Of a stretch of DNA of 64,000 nucleotides, positions 1-9,944 are shown in pieces; within the stretch, counting starts at the first letter, position 1; the number at the start of each line of letters is the position of its first letter. The stretch is from Apoda limacodes (taxonomy: Eukaryota > Arthropoda > Insecta > Lepidoptera > Limacodidae): the NCBI GenBank assembly GCA_946406115.1, contig OX291543.1:1862501-1926500 (forward strand). Direction: 5' to 3'. Below the pieces are notes generated by a model. That model was not told the DNA's origin, made no database searches, and saw only the letters and a list, made by a program, of their open reading frames with translations. A program made the translations under genes and the position numbers.

Positions 1-84
1 TGAATCGTCTGGTATCGGGATGGGTTGGGACATAATCTGATCGATGGGATCAGGAGGCTTAGGAGGGATATTGTCATCCGCCAT
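1..84 (-). CDS. 5' end of an unidentified reading frame, runs off left edge
   Basis: An ATG at 84 (minus strand) opens 28 codons that stay open to the window edge, beginning MADDNIPPKPP and rich in Pro and Asp. I do not recognise it. Disordered, proline-rich starts like this occur in retrotransposon ORF1 or in ordinary genes. No splice site or polyadenylation signal helps. It lies upstream of and divergent to the Harbinger relic. It may simply be chance. Confidence 0.25.
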   Translation of the reverse strand, partial: MADDNIPPKPPDPIDQIMSQPIPIPDDS

Positions 85-515
85 GATTGTCAGATAGGCC
101 GAAGCCTTCCGACTGTGAAATTAAACTATTATCTGTTAAAAAAGGGTTAGTAACTTACATAAACAATACACAAACACTGAACACTTAATAAATCTTAGCT
201 TAGAAGATTGATTCTGTTAGAATGGATCCGCAAATCTTAAGAACAAAACACCAACAAGTGATTCAAACAACCTCGCAACGAGCACCATACCAATTATCCT
301 CTATTGCCTAACTCGTCCGCTTTCGTGTCCGCTTTCCTTTTTGACGTTATTTTGTCATTTCGTATCGACTAACGAAGCTGAAAGTGGAAGGCGGAAACGA
401 AAGAGGTGAGTGAATGATAATCCATACATTTGACAGATAAACCCTATTGCCTAAAAATTTCAAGATGGCGCATCCTCTTTCGCGATCCGACTTGAAAGCG
501 TCAGCTCTTGAGTAA

Positions 516-913
516 GGCTGCGGTCCGAATTGCGCTCACAAGACTTACGAGCGTAGGCGCGATTATGAGTGGACCGAATTGAAATTCGCACTTACGGTCG
601 TGAGTGACGTTTTCAAATCGGACCAAGTCGTAAGTGCGCTCAAAAGTTAACCTAAAATATATAATTTTGACATACTAAACCATCAGTTTAAACCAAAGAG
701 TAACAAACCTTTGTGTCAGTTTGACGTTTGTTGACCGTGCTTACGACGCCCTTCCTCTTCACCGAAGGCACTGTTAGCTCGCGGATATGACGTCACTAAT
801 GACGTCATATGATTCAAGAGGCAGATTTGTAAGTGCCGTGAGCGCAATTCGAACCGACTTATGGGCGCGCCGATGGCGCTATCGGCACTTTCGGCGCAAT
901 TCGGACCGCAGCC
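516..913. mobile_element. MITE with perfect 20-bp terminal inverted repeats
   Basis: The 20 bases at 516-535 are the exact reverse complement of 894-913, giving a 398-bp element without coding capacity. Inside, sub-repeats of the end sequence recur. A twin TGACGTCA motif (788-806) resembles a CREB/ATF site. It sits just upstream of the transposase relic. Flanks are too short and AT-rich to prove a target duplication. The family was not identified. Confidence 0.75.
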
Positions 914-1121
914 ATACAATATACTCTGTGATCAAAGATGACGTAGACGTCATCTTTGGTTTGAATATTTTTTTCCTTTTTTCAATAAAAAATATTTGTA
1001 TTTAAGTTGAATTTAGTTATAAAAGCTAACTTTGTCTTAGGTCAGAGTAACTAAAAGGGGGCACAAGGGAAAAAATGACCGGACTTCACGAATTATCTAA
1101 TTATAAACTTTGGTGTAGTTT

Positions 1122-1911
1122 TTGAGTGAAAGTGAATTGGCGCATATATTACTGCTCATTGAAGCCAAAGAAGAAAGGCAGAAGAAAATGCTGTCGCTAC
1201 GCAGGAGACAGCTGCAGAAAGACAGCACGCCAATGCTCTTGCCAGAGCAAATGTTTAAGGACAACTTTCGTCTGGGGAAAGACTATTTCATGAAACTATG
1301 CGAGGACATAATGCCTTTTTTGCATCCATCGCAAAGAACAACAGCGATGGCGACAAGCCAAGGATTAAGGTATTTATCAATGCAATAGAAGCTAGTGTAT
1401 AAACCATTAGACTTTATTATTTTATTATTACAAGTATCCCATTGCAATGTTTTTACAGATCTTAGCTGCATTACAACTGAACAACAAAAAAAAACAACTG
1501 GCTCGTAGCAAAACTGTAGGCAATAATTTTAGCCTTGGCTTGTCGCAGCCATCTATGTCTGAATGTCTCGCAGAGGTGACTGATGCACTCAACCAACCAC
1601 AAATCTTAAGAAAATATATCAGTTTCCCAAGATCAGCAAATGAACATAATGCAGTTGCAAGGTAAGATATGATATGTTTGGTATACTTACCTACTTGCTC
1701 TTAAAAAGTCTCACTTAGGATATATTCTTGTAGATTCAATGACCAATTTGGATTTTCGGGGGTACTAGGATGTATTGATGGCACCCACGTTGCTATCATT
1801 TGTTCGAAGGACTATGAGGAAGCATACTTCAACAGAAAGATGTACCACACGCTGAACGTGTTGATAGTATGTTGTGGTAGTCACTGTCTAGGTTGGAAAT
1901 GAAATCACAAT
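1122..1911 (+). pseudogene. PIF/Harbinger (HARBI1-like) transposase relic
   Basis: Three exon-like pieces are visible: 1122-1372 (helical N-terminal region, no ATG in frame, TTG at 1122), 1459-1661 (contains LSQPSMSECLAEVT, typical of the Harbinger helix-turn-helix region) and 1734-1911. The last contains GCIDGTHVAI, the hallmark first catalytic Asp of Harbinger DDE transposases, followed by NRKMYHTLNV. Exon 2 to exon 3 is in phase (AG|A, Arg) with donor GTAAGA. The frame then stops at 1911, so the second Asp and the Glu of the DDE triad are missing. The exon 1 to 2 junction is out of phase. HARBI1-type proteins run about 350 residues; about 210 remain. It should be dead. Confidence 0.8.
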
Positions 1912-3050
1912 TTAGTAGGTACTATTACATATTATTATCACATTAGGTTACTCTGTAGTTTACATAAGTTTATATAGTATTTTATGTCAACTGCACTAAT
2001 ATTAGTAAAAACATGTTCCATTTGTATTGTTTTAACTCTTATTGCATATAGCTTAATTATGTGAAGGTACATAGGTATGTCCCAAGGTATCTTAGGCCCC
2101 TAAAAATAGTTTTTTAGACCTATTAAATAACCATGATGTTATCCAAAGAGTTAATTAAAATTAAAAGCATTTGTTGGTAGGTATTAATACTCAAAAAGGT
2201 TAAATGTGTATAGTACAGATTCTGGCATCACTCTCAGAGATTGTTATTGCTACTTTAGCAATCTCCTAGCTCTTTTATACCCATTTGATCAATTATGTAA
2301 CTTTTATCCAGGAATATATTAGGGTGATAGACTGCTATATCACCTAATTTAAGCCTGTGCAGTGCATATGAAAGCACCTTAAAGATATCATTAGTGCTTT
2401 AATGCACCTCTTTTTATCCTTAATTTACTGTCAAAAAATTTTGTAGGGATACGACAATGTAGTTAGTTACACTAGTGTTTCCTTACAAAGTAATTATTTT
2501 CAAAATGTATTCTTATGTATTACTTTGACGTTGATTATTGTTCATGTTTTTAGATATGTGATGCGGGCGATTGCGAGCTACAGCCTCGTGAGGTGTTCCC
2601 TCCACTTGCACCTGGCGGTGGCGGATGCAGGCCTAGCACCTGCTCAATGATACAAGCTGTTGTCAACTGACTATGGAATACTCATATCCGCAATAATTGA
2701 AGAGGTATTCTATACTTATAATAAAATTGTAACAGGCCAATGTCTGTATGTTGTAGATATTGAAGAAAAGCTACTATGTCTTTATTAGAGCAACAGAAGC
2801 CATATTTTTTAGAATTCTTGTGTGTCTGTCAGTCTGTCTGTTTTACATGAATGACACAAAAACGACTGCATAAAATTTAAAAAAAAAATTACCAATCTTG
2901 CTAGAGGTTCTATGTATAATATACCTGCTGTGCAGAGAGTGCGGGTTTCATTCCCACACAAGTCTAGGTGTAAGTATAATATTTACAAAACCAAATGTAA
3001 ATATAATTATTTGTATCCGTTGTCTGGTTTCCTTAAAAAAATAAAAAAAT
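1912..3050. other. AT-rich stretch, no gene seen
   Basis: Mostly AT-rich sequence. An open, Gly/Pro-rich piece at 2552-2665 follows a possible acceptor (TTTTTAG) but matches nothing I know. At 2772-2800 there is the start of the Helitron-like repeat that is also found at 11977 and 7324, followed by unrelated sequence, so only its beginning survives here. Confidence 0.4.
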
Positions 3051-3052
3051 CA

Positions 3053-3526
3053 GACAAGAAGGCACGTCGCGGTGGGAGGCGCAGTGGATGGCGACGATCC
3101 CTCTGAAAGACCGAGACCACTTAGTACGTCTAAAGCTATCTTAATAGCCATTTTCCATTTTGATGTAACATGCAGTTACTCTTTCTCCTAGCGCTTGTAT
3201 TCTTTCTCATTGGAAGTATGCTGAGCCCATGATTCTAGATATGTAGCGGGCAAGTTATTAGGTACATTGGAGTGACTGCCAATGCTTGTATCCACAATAC
3301 AAACAGACTAAGAAAAAACTCATTTATACAGCAGGTTTCAAACATGTAATTAATTTCTTACAGCAGACCGTTGGGTTGGAGGAGTCGTGGCTGGCGGTAG
3401 AGGAGCGGTGGCTGGCGGTGAAGAAGTGGTGGCTAGCGTAAGAGCAGTGGCGGCTGGCGTTGGACGAGAAGCAGCTGGCGTTGGACAAGGAACGGCTGGA
3501 GCTTGATGGAGCCCCCGCTTGAGACT
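3053..3526 (+). pseudogene. Third, broken copy of the SANT-like gene 3' exons
   Basis: The segment 3053-3120 aligns with exon 5 of the right-arm gene (12333-12404). The segment 3364-3526 aligns with its coiled-coil last exon and still encodes repeats of the type ERWLAV and ALDEKQLALDKERLELD. Even the intron text between them matches 12440-12600. An in-frame stop (TAG, about 3439) and altered splice sites show decay. It follows the transposase relic on the same strand, which suggests that transposase and SANT gene once belonged to one element. Confidence 0.6.
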
Positions 3527-3539
3527 ATGGCCACGGAGG

Positions 3540-4090
3540 TCACAGCCTTTTAAATACCACTAAGGTGGCAAACAAGCACACGATCCGCCCGATGTTAAGC
3601 AGCCACCATGGCCTACCTTCTTTCTTGAAGAACCCCATACTGTAGACCTTAGAGAAAACCTTGGCAGGGAGCTCATTCCACAACCTAAGCGTTCGCGGGA
3701 GGAAGTTTCTCTGAAACCGCACTGTACGCGACCATTTTGGTTCTATAGTGTGAGAATGAATTCCCTGCCGATGGCGAGCGGTGCGATGGTAGAAAGTAGC
3801 CGTGGGCATCATTTCGAACAATTCCTCAGAACACATCCCATTGTACAAGTGGTAAAACACCACAGGGAGGCAAAGTCTCTCCTCAGACTTAAGGATTCGA
3901 TACGGCTAGTGAGTTTGGGATCGTCGACAATTCTCACAGCCTCTCTCTCTTCATCGCCGCCCGATCCTAAGGCCGGCTGACTAAGCTTGGGCTGCGTGAG
4001 TCTCATGCCGTTGCGCAGCCGGGCTGTGCCTCACTGCAACCGTACTACATCGCCAGTTTGTATCGAACTGGGCAAACGGCCGTGGCTAGG
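3540..4090 (-). mobile_element. LINE ORF2 C-terminal tail (family A), truncated
   Basis: Minus strand. Reading from about 4010, VRIVDDPKLTSRIESLSLRR runs to a frameshift near 3860, then a second frame gives YNGMCSEELFEMMPTATFYH and FLPRTLRLWNELPAKVF, the C-terminal end of a Jockey/CR1-like reverse transcriptase. The 3' part (3553-3620, CACTAAGGTGGCAAACAAGC) is the family's tail. This tail recurs at 33.1, 34.3, 34.7, 39.2, 51.3 and 62.8 kb. The outer edge of the big inverted duplication falls inside this element. Confidence 0.8.
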
Positions 4091-4099
4091 CTAATGTCG

Positions 4100-6480
4100 C
4101 CACATTAAATAATTCAGGCCCTATGCCTCAGGCACTGCTAAATTTAATGTCAATGATTTAATGAAATTTAATGTCTTTGAAATCCACAGACACAGACACT
4201 TTCTCAAAAAGTCTATTAAAGTCTAATAACGACGACACACCCTCTATGGATTAAGTAATTAAATTTCATTAAAATTGCAGGTCAGCTGAGGCGTGTTGCA
4301 GCCGTTCCATGCCGGAGGAAGGCAGCTCATCATAGTGCTGTCAACGATAGATGAAAAGTGGGATTATAGTCAATAATTTGTCTTAGATTTTCCAAAAAAA
4401 AAAAGGAATGAGCTTACAATAATTCAAATTCAGCAGAAAATTAGTACAAATGTTGGAAACACCATTATAAATAAATGGAAAGTCCGCATCAATCCTAAAT
4501 CTGTAAAAAAAATATTGGTTGTCAAAAACGCAGAAAACATCTCTAAACCTTTGTCAAATTCTAGTGCTTTTCAGATAAAACCGCAGAAGTGCAAGTCTGA
4601 CTCGCTCACCGAGGGTTAAGTAGACTAACAATTTTCAGCTGTATGCGAATTTTTGTAACCTTGAATGGCTATTTTGACCGGATTATCCTTTTTTAAAACA
4701 AAATTTATTTAGCTATAAGCACAATAAAGATTATTATAAAAACATAGAAAGGATTTTATCTTAGCTTTACTAATTTATTTATATTTGTATTAATCGTACA
4801 ATTAAGTTAATTTACAAAGTATTGTAAATTATTTTTATTATTTTATATTATTAATAAATATACATTAAACTATTGAGTTTCTTGTAATCACTACTTAAAT
4901 ATGTATAACACTTGTTATTAATTTAGGAATTATTATTTTTAAGGATGTTATAATATTGTGGTTGAGTTAAGTTGACATTTTATGTCCTATCCAGTTATTT
5001 TTTGTATTTTTATAATGAAATTCTGAATAATAAATATTTTAATAAGTATAAAATGACTTAATCACTAGCTTTTGCCCGAGGCTTGACTAAATTGGTTATT
5101 GAGATTCTTCAGCAACAAAATTGATTACAGTTAGTGGAAGTTTGCTATAGGAAGCTATACTTGTAGCAATAAGATTCTATTATAGTTACTCCTAAAAAAA
5201 TTTTGAATTTTCCGGAAATAATAAACCTCTTATAGCATGTGAAGAAAAGAATTCCATGTAGATCCTTCTCAGGCCCTCCAGCTATGTCCCTAAAATTAGG
5301 TTAAACCTACCTAACGGTTGAAACGTGAAACTACCTTTCGTTATCACCTGCAGAAAAAAGCCATTCCCAAAGGAACCTTCTAACTTAATATAGGAATCCT
5401 ACTTGTATCTATTTTTACCCTTTCAGCTTCGTCTGTGCCAAAACTAAAGGCATTTAAGTGCTTCTTTACAGAGTTAATTTTTGTAAATTGTAAATACTTA
5501 CAATAAATTTGAGTCTTATAGGGTTATTAAAGAGTAAAAACTTCTTTGAATGGCAAACATATTGAAGTAGTTAAAACTGGCTACATAGCACTTTCATGCA
5601 TGCATAAGGCTAGACATTTACAGTACTCTGTGATGCATATTATGTTCCACAATTTTCGTAACCATTTGTTTATACAGCGTGTAATATCCTTGGTAGATGT
5701 AGTATATTGATAATAATAAAGTAAAAAGTCTGGATGTGCTTTTGATACATTTATTTTGTACACTTATTTTAAAATATCTAATACCTTTAAAGGAGTAATT
5801 CTTGTATATATATATTTATATAATCTGAATCTTGGAAACGGCTCCTACAATTTCATGAAATTTAATATGCAGGGGGTTTCAGGGACGATAAATCAATGTA
5901 GCTAGGTTTCATTTTTAGGAAACGTCGTTTTATCCATGTTTCGGTGCAATGATACTGAAAAATATGACTCTTCCTGACATTTATTGGCGATGAGAGCACG
6001 GTCTCTAAAAACTAAACTATTTTTAAATTTCTAATATCTTTAAAGGAGTAATTCTTGTATATATATATTTATATAATCTGAATCTCGGAAACTGAATATT
6101 CATGAAATTGAATATGCAGGGGGTTTCAGGGGCGATAAATCAATGTAGCTAGGTTTCTTTTTTAGAAACCATTTCTCGTTTTATCCATGTTTTGGTGCAA
6201 TGATACTGAAAAATATGACTCTTCCTGACATCTATTGGCGATGAGAGCACGGTCTCTAAAAACTAATTTTTAAAACTTGTTTAGTCTTGATATTTTGACA
6301 AAACAATGAAAAATAACAAGTTACCCGCCTTCAAAAAAATGAGGTTATCAATTCTACACATATGTATAAAACTAAACTAAATTTTAAACCCTCAAACGTT
6401 CTTTCGCTTTAGTCCTCCACTTTCCTCTCTCTTCCCCTTATTCCGTCACTTCCCCCATAGATTTAAAGATTTTGGAAAGA
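4100..6480. other. Left arm, non-coding AT-rich part
   Basis: No gene seen. The text matches the right arm at about 13.2-15.6 kb in reverse. It includes degenerate dispersed-repeat tails (CCGAGGCTTGACTAAATTGG at 5078) and the 253-bp tandem duplication listed separately. Confidence 0.5.
5775..6275. repeat. 253-bp tandem duplication, left arm only
   Basis: The text starting TAAAGGAGTAATTCTTG at 5788 recurs at 6041, and both copies run to GAGAGCACGGTCTCTAAAAAC, giving a period of 253 bases. The right arm has only one equivalent (about 13320-13550), so the duplication happened in this arm after the inverted duplication. Confidence 0.8.
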
Positions 6481-7071
6481 CTGCTACAACGTCTTTCTGC
6501 CAAGTTCAGTCTTCCTCCAGCCATTGTTTTTCGTTCTTCAATCGTGCCTTTTCTAAGGCTACCCGCAACTTAGTCAAGGACACCCGCTCCTCTATCGCCA
6601 CGCGGCGCTCCTCGAGGTCCCGGCCGATTTGCTCCTCGCGGATACGAGGTCGAGGTCTAGCGCCCACCGCGCCGGAGCCGCTGTAAGAAATATATTACAT
6701 GTTTGAAACCCGCAGTACCATTGAGTTTTTCTTAGTGTGTTTATATGGGTTATGTTGTGTAGAAATTGCCGATTGTGGATCATAGGATTGGCAGTCACTA
6801 CAATGTACCTAATTACCTGCCTTGCTTAATCTAGAATCATGTTACAATGAAATGGTAAATTGCTTCTTTCTTTGTTTTCTGTCATCAATTACACACAACA
6901 CTGCTTAAGCAAGACTTATATTTTAAAATTTTAATACACATATTTTTGTCTGGAACTTGCTTAAAGATAGCTCTCGACTAGACATCCACTGCTCCTGCCA
7001 CTGCGACGTGCCTTCCCTTGACGGAAATAAATTATTTTTTTACACCATACAAATTTTTGATTTATTGCTTA

Positions 7072-7324
7072 CTAGCTGGTGCACGCAACTTCGTACGCGT
7101 AAAATTTTGTTTTATGGTTTACCCTTAGTGAGCGAGTCCAACTTGCATTTGACCAGTTTTTTTTAGTTGGTATAACTTAAAATATGCTACCAATACATCA
7201 GTAAAAACTGCATTCAATTCTGTTCAGTAGTTTTGAACTAGCATGTACATAACAGACATACAAACACAGTCACTGTCAAAAATTCTAAAAATAGTGGTTT
7301 CGGCTTATGTTGCTCTAATATAGA
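7072..7324 (-). mobile_element. LEP1-like non-autonomous Helitron, left arm
   Basis: Reverse-strand copy of the element at 11977-12283. Its 3' end is CTAG (7072-7075 on the plus strand) next to a decayed hairpin; its 5' end begins TC near 7324. It sits at the same intron position as the right-arm copy, so the insertion predates the inverted duplication. Confidence 0.6.
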
Positions 7325-7764
7325 CCCCCATATTAGTTTAATCTAAAATGAACAGACACGCGGTTTTTACTGCTTTATTATAGGTTTCTAAAGAAAACCC
7401 TTACAAGGACGTATTTGGGATGGGCTCAGCTGGCTGGCCTCAACCTCAGTAGTTGCTAAAAATAAAGATTAGTTATGCAGTTTTCTTACTAACAATATAG
7501 CTTGTAGGGCTTAACTTGATTAGATATCTATGTTTCTTGTTAATGTAAATAATAGACATTACATACCCTGTGGGTTGGGTAGTTGCCAATGTGTAGAGTT
7601 GGCTTGTCAGACACTGGAGTAACTGGACGGGGACTAGAAGGGGCCGGTTGTGGTGGTGTATCATAAAAACCCATCTGAAAACAAGATAATTGTGTAAATA
7701 CATTGTACAACAATAAATATAAAAAAAGTCATACTAATCTGTTTAATTTGTACTGTACATATAT

Positions 7765-7855
7765 ATGGTATGAGTAACCAATTACCGGTTACCTAAGTAC
7801 AATGGCCCTATCATGAAGCTAAGTGCAGAAAACATAAGTCCAACTAACTAACTAA
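7765..7855. repeat. Dispersed repeat, also at 45215-45298
   Basis: The phrase GGTTACCTAAGTACAATGGC followed by CCTATCATGAAGCTAAGTG and ending in ACTAACTAACTAA recurs at 45.2 kb, downstream of a LINE reverse-transcriptase scrap. It is absent from the right arm, so it was inserted in the left arm later. Probably a LINE 3' end. Confidence 0.6.
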
Positions 7856-8523
7856 TTGTACTGTATCGTTACATACATACATATAATCACACCTTTTTTC
7901 CTAATGGGTTAGGCAGAGCAACGCATTTAATGATGCTACATTCACAACTATTGATGCCATACTTAGTGGATACACTAAATTGTACCTCACAGGTCCAATT
8001 AAATTTTGTATGACACCCATGGGAAGAATTGTCTTGCTCACATTATAAGCAGGGCCACACATAGTTTATAGCCATTAATAATCATATTTTTGACAACAAA
8101 ATCGTAATCTGCATAGAAATTGTATTATCTTATTGTCAGAAGAAATGCAAAGCAAAATAAAAAGGGTCCAAAAAAAGAGGTAAGAAGTTATAAAAATAAA
8201 AATAGAATATTCTAGCATGCTGTTGCATGTCCAACCCCTTCTTCCTCACCTTACTTTCAAGGTCACTCCAGTACTTAAGTGCAATACATAGACACAAAAC
8301 ACATATAAAGAAGAAAAACTTGTTTAGCCCTCAGCACACTTACAACACATTATAATGTATGGGGTACACCCCGAAACAAATCCCGTGCCCACTTGCATCA
8401 CAGGTTTAGTATACCCAAGGCTTTATTGTTAGTAATTATCCCCATGCAATAACACAAAAACCAATTAAAAATTATATAATTTTATATTCTAACACTTAGG
8501 ATATTTTAGTTAAAAAAAACACA

Positions 8524-8672
8524 GGCGTTTGACAGTTAATTTTTACACTGACAGCAGTAAATTTTAACCGTATCTATAGCAGTGTAAAGAATTCAACTTG
8601 TCAGTTGGAAAATTACTATATCCCAGGCTTTCCAAAACAACTTATTTAACTGCCTCATTGTAATTTGGAAGA
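8524..8672 (-). mobile_element. MITE X, left-arm copy
   Basis: About 150 bp running from GCGTTTGACAGTTAATTTTT to a GGAA-ended AT stretch. The same family occurs at 10234-10375 (opposite orientation, inverted arm) and 46520-46670. No coding capacity. Class is unproven. Confidence 0.65.
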
Positions 8673-9354
8673 CAGACTTACTTGTCACATGCAAAAGCTA
8701 AAAAAAACAAATGAAAATTGTGTTATCAATTTATATTCTCACATCACACTAAAGTATTACTTACTTTTCGCCAATCTTTGGCAGGTTTAGTGGCGCCGTA
8801 CTGCATTTAGTAGGGATGCTAAATCATCCCACAGGCGATGCGTTAACTGCTTCGCCTGCAGGCTATTGACTTGGGTGGCCCTGGCTAGCTGTGCGTGCGA
8901 CTCCATCCACGCCACCAACTCTTCAAGCTGCACATTTGCTACCCTCTATGTGGAGGCATTCTGAAATACGTTAGGATCGTTAGGACAAACCTTCGATGAA
9001 GCACCATACACAAAGGAAGAAGAGTGCGTACTTACTTTTTGGCTTGTTGTTGATTTTAACTACTATTTATATTACTAAATACTATTTTAAATACTAGACT
9101 ATTGCACAATGTTATGTTCCGCCATTAATAAATTTTGTTGTTGTTTGTTTACAAGTTAAAAACACACACAGACACACACACTTCCGATATATAATCAGCA
9201 GACCCATTTTTCTAGTTATTATGTTTTTGAAATCGAATATCAAACAATTGTAGGTGGTTAAAGGACAGTAAAAATTAAGTCAACGGTAAATCAAAACTTA
9301 TATTATATAATTGTTCATAGTTTAATATAATTAAGTATAATAGAATCATCAACA

Positions 9355-9633
9355 CGGGAAAGCACGGGAATTAGGCAATAGAGCCCCAGGAAGACATTAC
9401 CTGGGGCTCTATTGCCTAATTCAAAGACGCAGCGGAAGCGGAAAGCGTCACTGCCGCTTCCACTTACTCTTTGAGCTATTGCCTAAAAATTTGGTAGTGC
9501 CGCAACCGCTTCCGCTATCCTCTAATTGAATGACGCAGACCGAATTGTATGCATGTGTGGGTGAGAAATCGAGCGCGGGTCCGTTTTACCCTTCCGTGTG
9601 TCAGCACAGTAAAACTGTGTTGAAACCTTTACT
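9355..9633. other. Spacer at the centre of the inverted duplication with transposon termini
   Basis: Holds a perfect hairpin: 9369-9390 is the reverse complement of 9400-9421, with the 9-base loop AAGACATTA. Each arm contains the Harbinger-type box TATTGCCTAAT. A second box (GAGCTATTGCCTAAAAATTT) follows at 9473-9492, the same pair spacing style as at 299 and 424. GC-rich imperfect repeats of AGCGGAAGCGG type lie between. This looks like two element ends meeting head-to-head. Confidence 0.7.
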
Positions 9634-9944
9634 GTGTTGATGATTCTATTTAACTTAATAATATTAAACTATGAACAATTATATAATATAAGTTTTGATT
9701 TACAGTTGACTTAATTTTTACTGTCCTTTAACCACCTACAATCGTTTGATATTCGATTTCAAGAACATAATAACTTGAAAAATGGGTCTGCTGATTACAT
9801 ATCGGAACGTGGGTGTGTATGTGTGTGTTTTTAACTTGTAAACAAACAACGACAAAATTTTTGGTGGTAAAACGACATTGTGCAATTTTATTTGGAAAGA
9901 ACAACAAGCCAAAAAGTAGGTACGTACTCCTAACGTATTTCAGA

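Larger units (their letters stand above)
299..3530 (+). mobile_element. Degenerate PIF/Harbinger-type element (transposase plus SANT-gene tail)
   Basis: The block starts at the box CTCTATTGCCTAA (about 299) with a second copy of the box at 424-437. The same pair of boxes recurs at 9406 and 9476, at the start of the SANT-gene element. Downstream on the plus strand come transposase exons (1122-1910) and then remnants matching the last two exons of the SANT-like gene (3053-3120 and 3364-3526). The outer limits are uncertain because no second terminus or target duplication was found. The right end is cut by a LINE tail at about 3540. Confidence 0.55.
6490..8959 (-). pseudogene. SANT-like DNA-binding gene, left-arm copy (broken)
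   Basis: Minus-strand counterpart of the right-arm gene. Recognisable exons: 8765-8959 (helix-rich DNA-binding part, WMESHAQLARATQVNSLQAK), 8215-8273 (YWSDLESKVRKKG, then a deletion of about 130 bp), 7567-7674 (MGFYDTPPQPAPSS), 7405-7455, a remnant near 6987-7020, and 6500-6680 (coiled-coil exon). Damage: a 1-base loss just after the start codon makes an early stop, a 5-base loss near the end of exon 1 shifts the frame, exon 2 is truncated, and the last exon has an internal stop. Exon 4 keeps a normal donor (T|GTAAGG) where the right copy is mutated. Not functional. Confidence 0.75.

Noticed and set aside
9369..9421. Hairpin read as a transcription terminator
   Set aside because: Intrinsic terminators of this kind are bacterial; here the arms match transposon ends.
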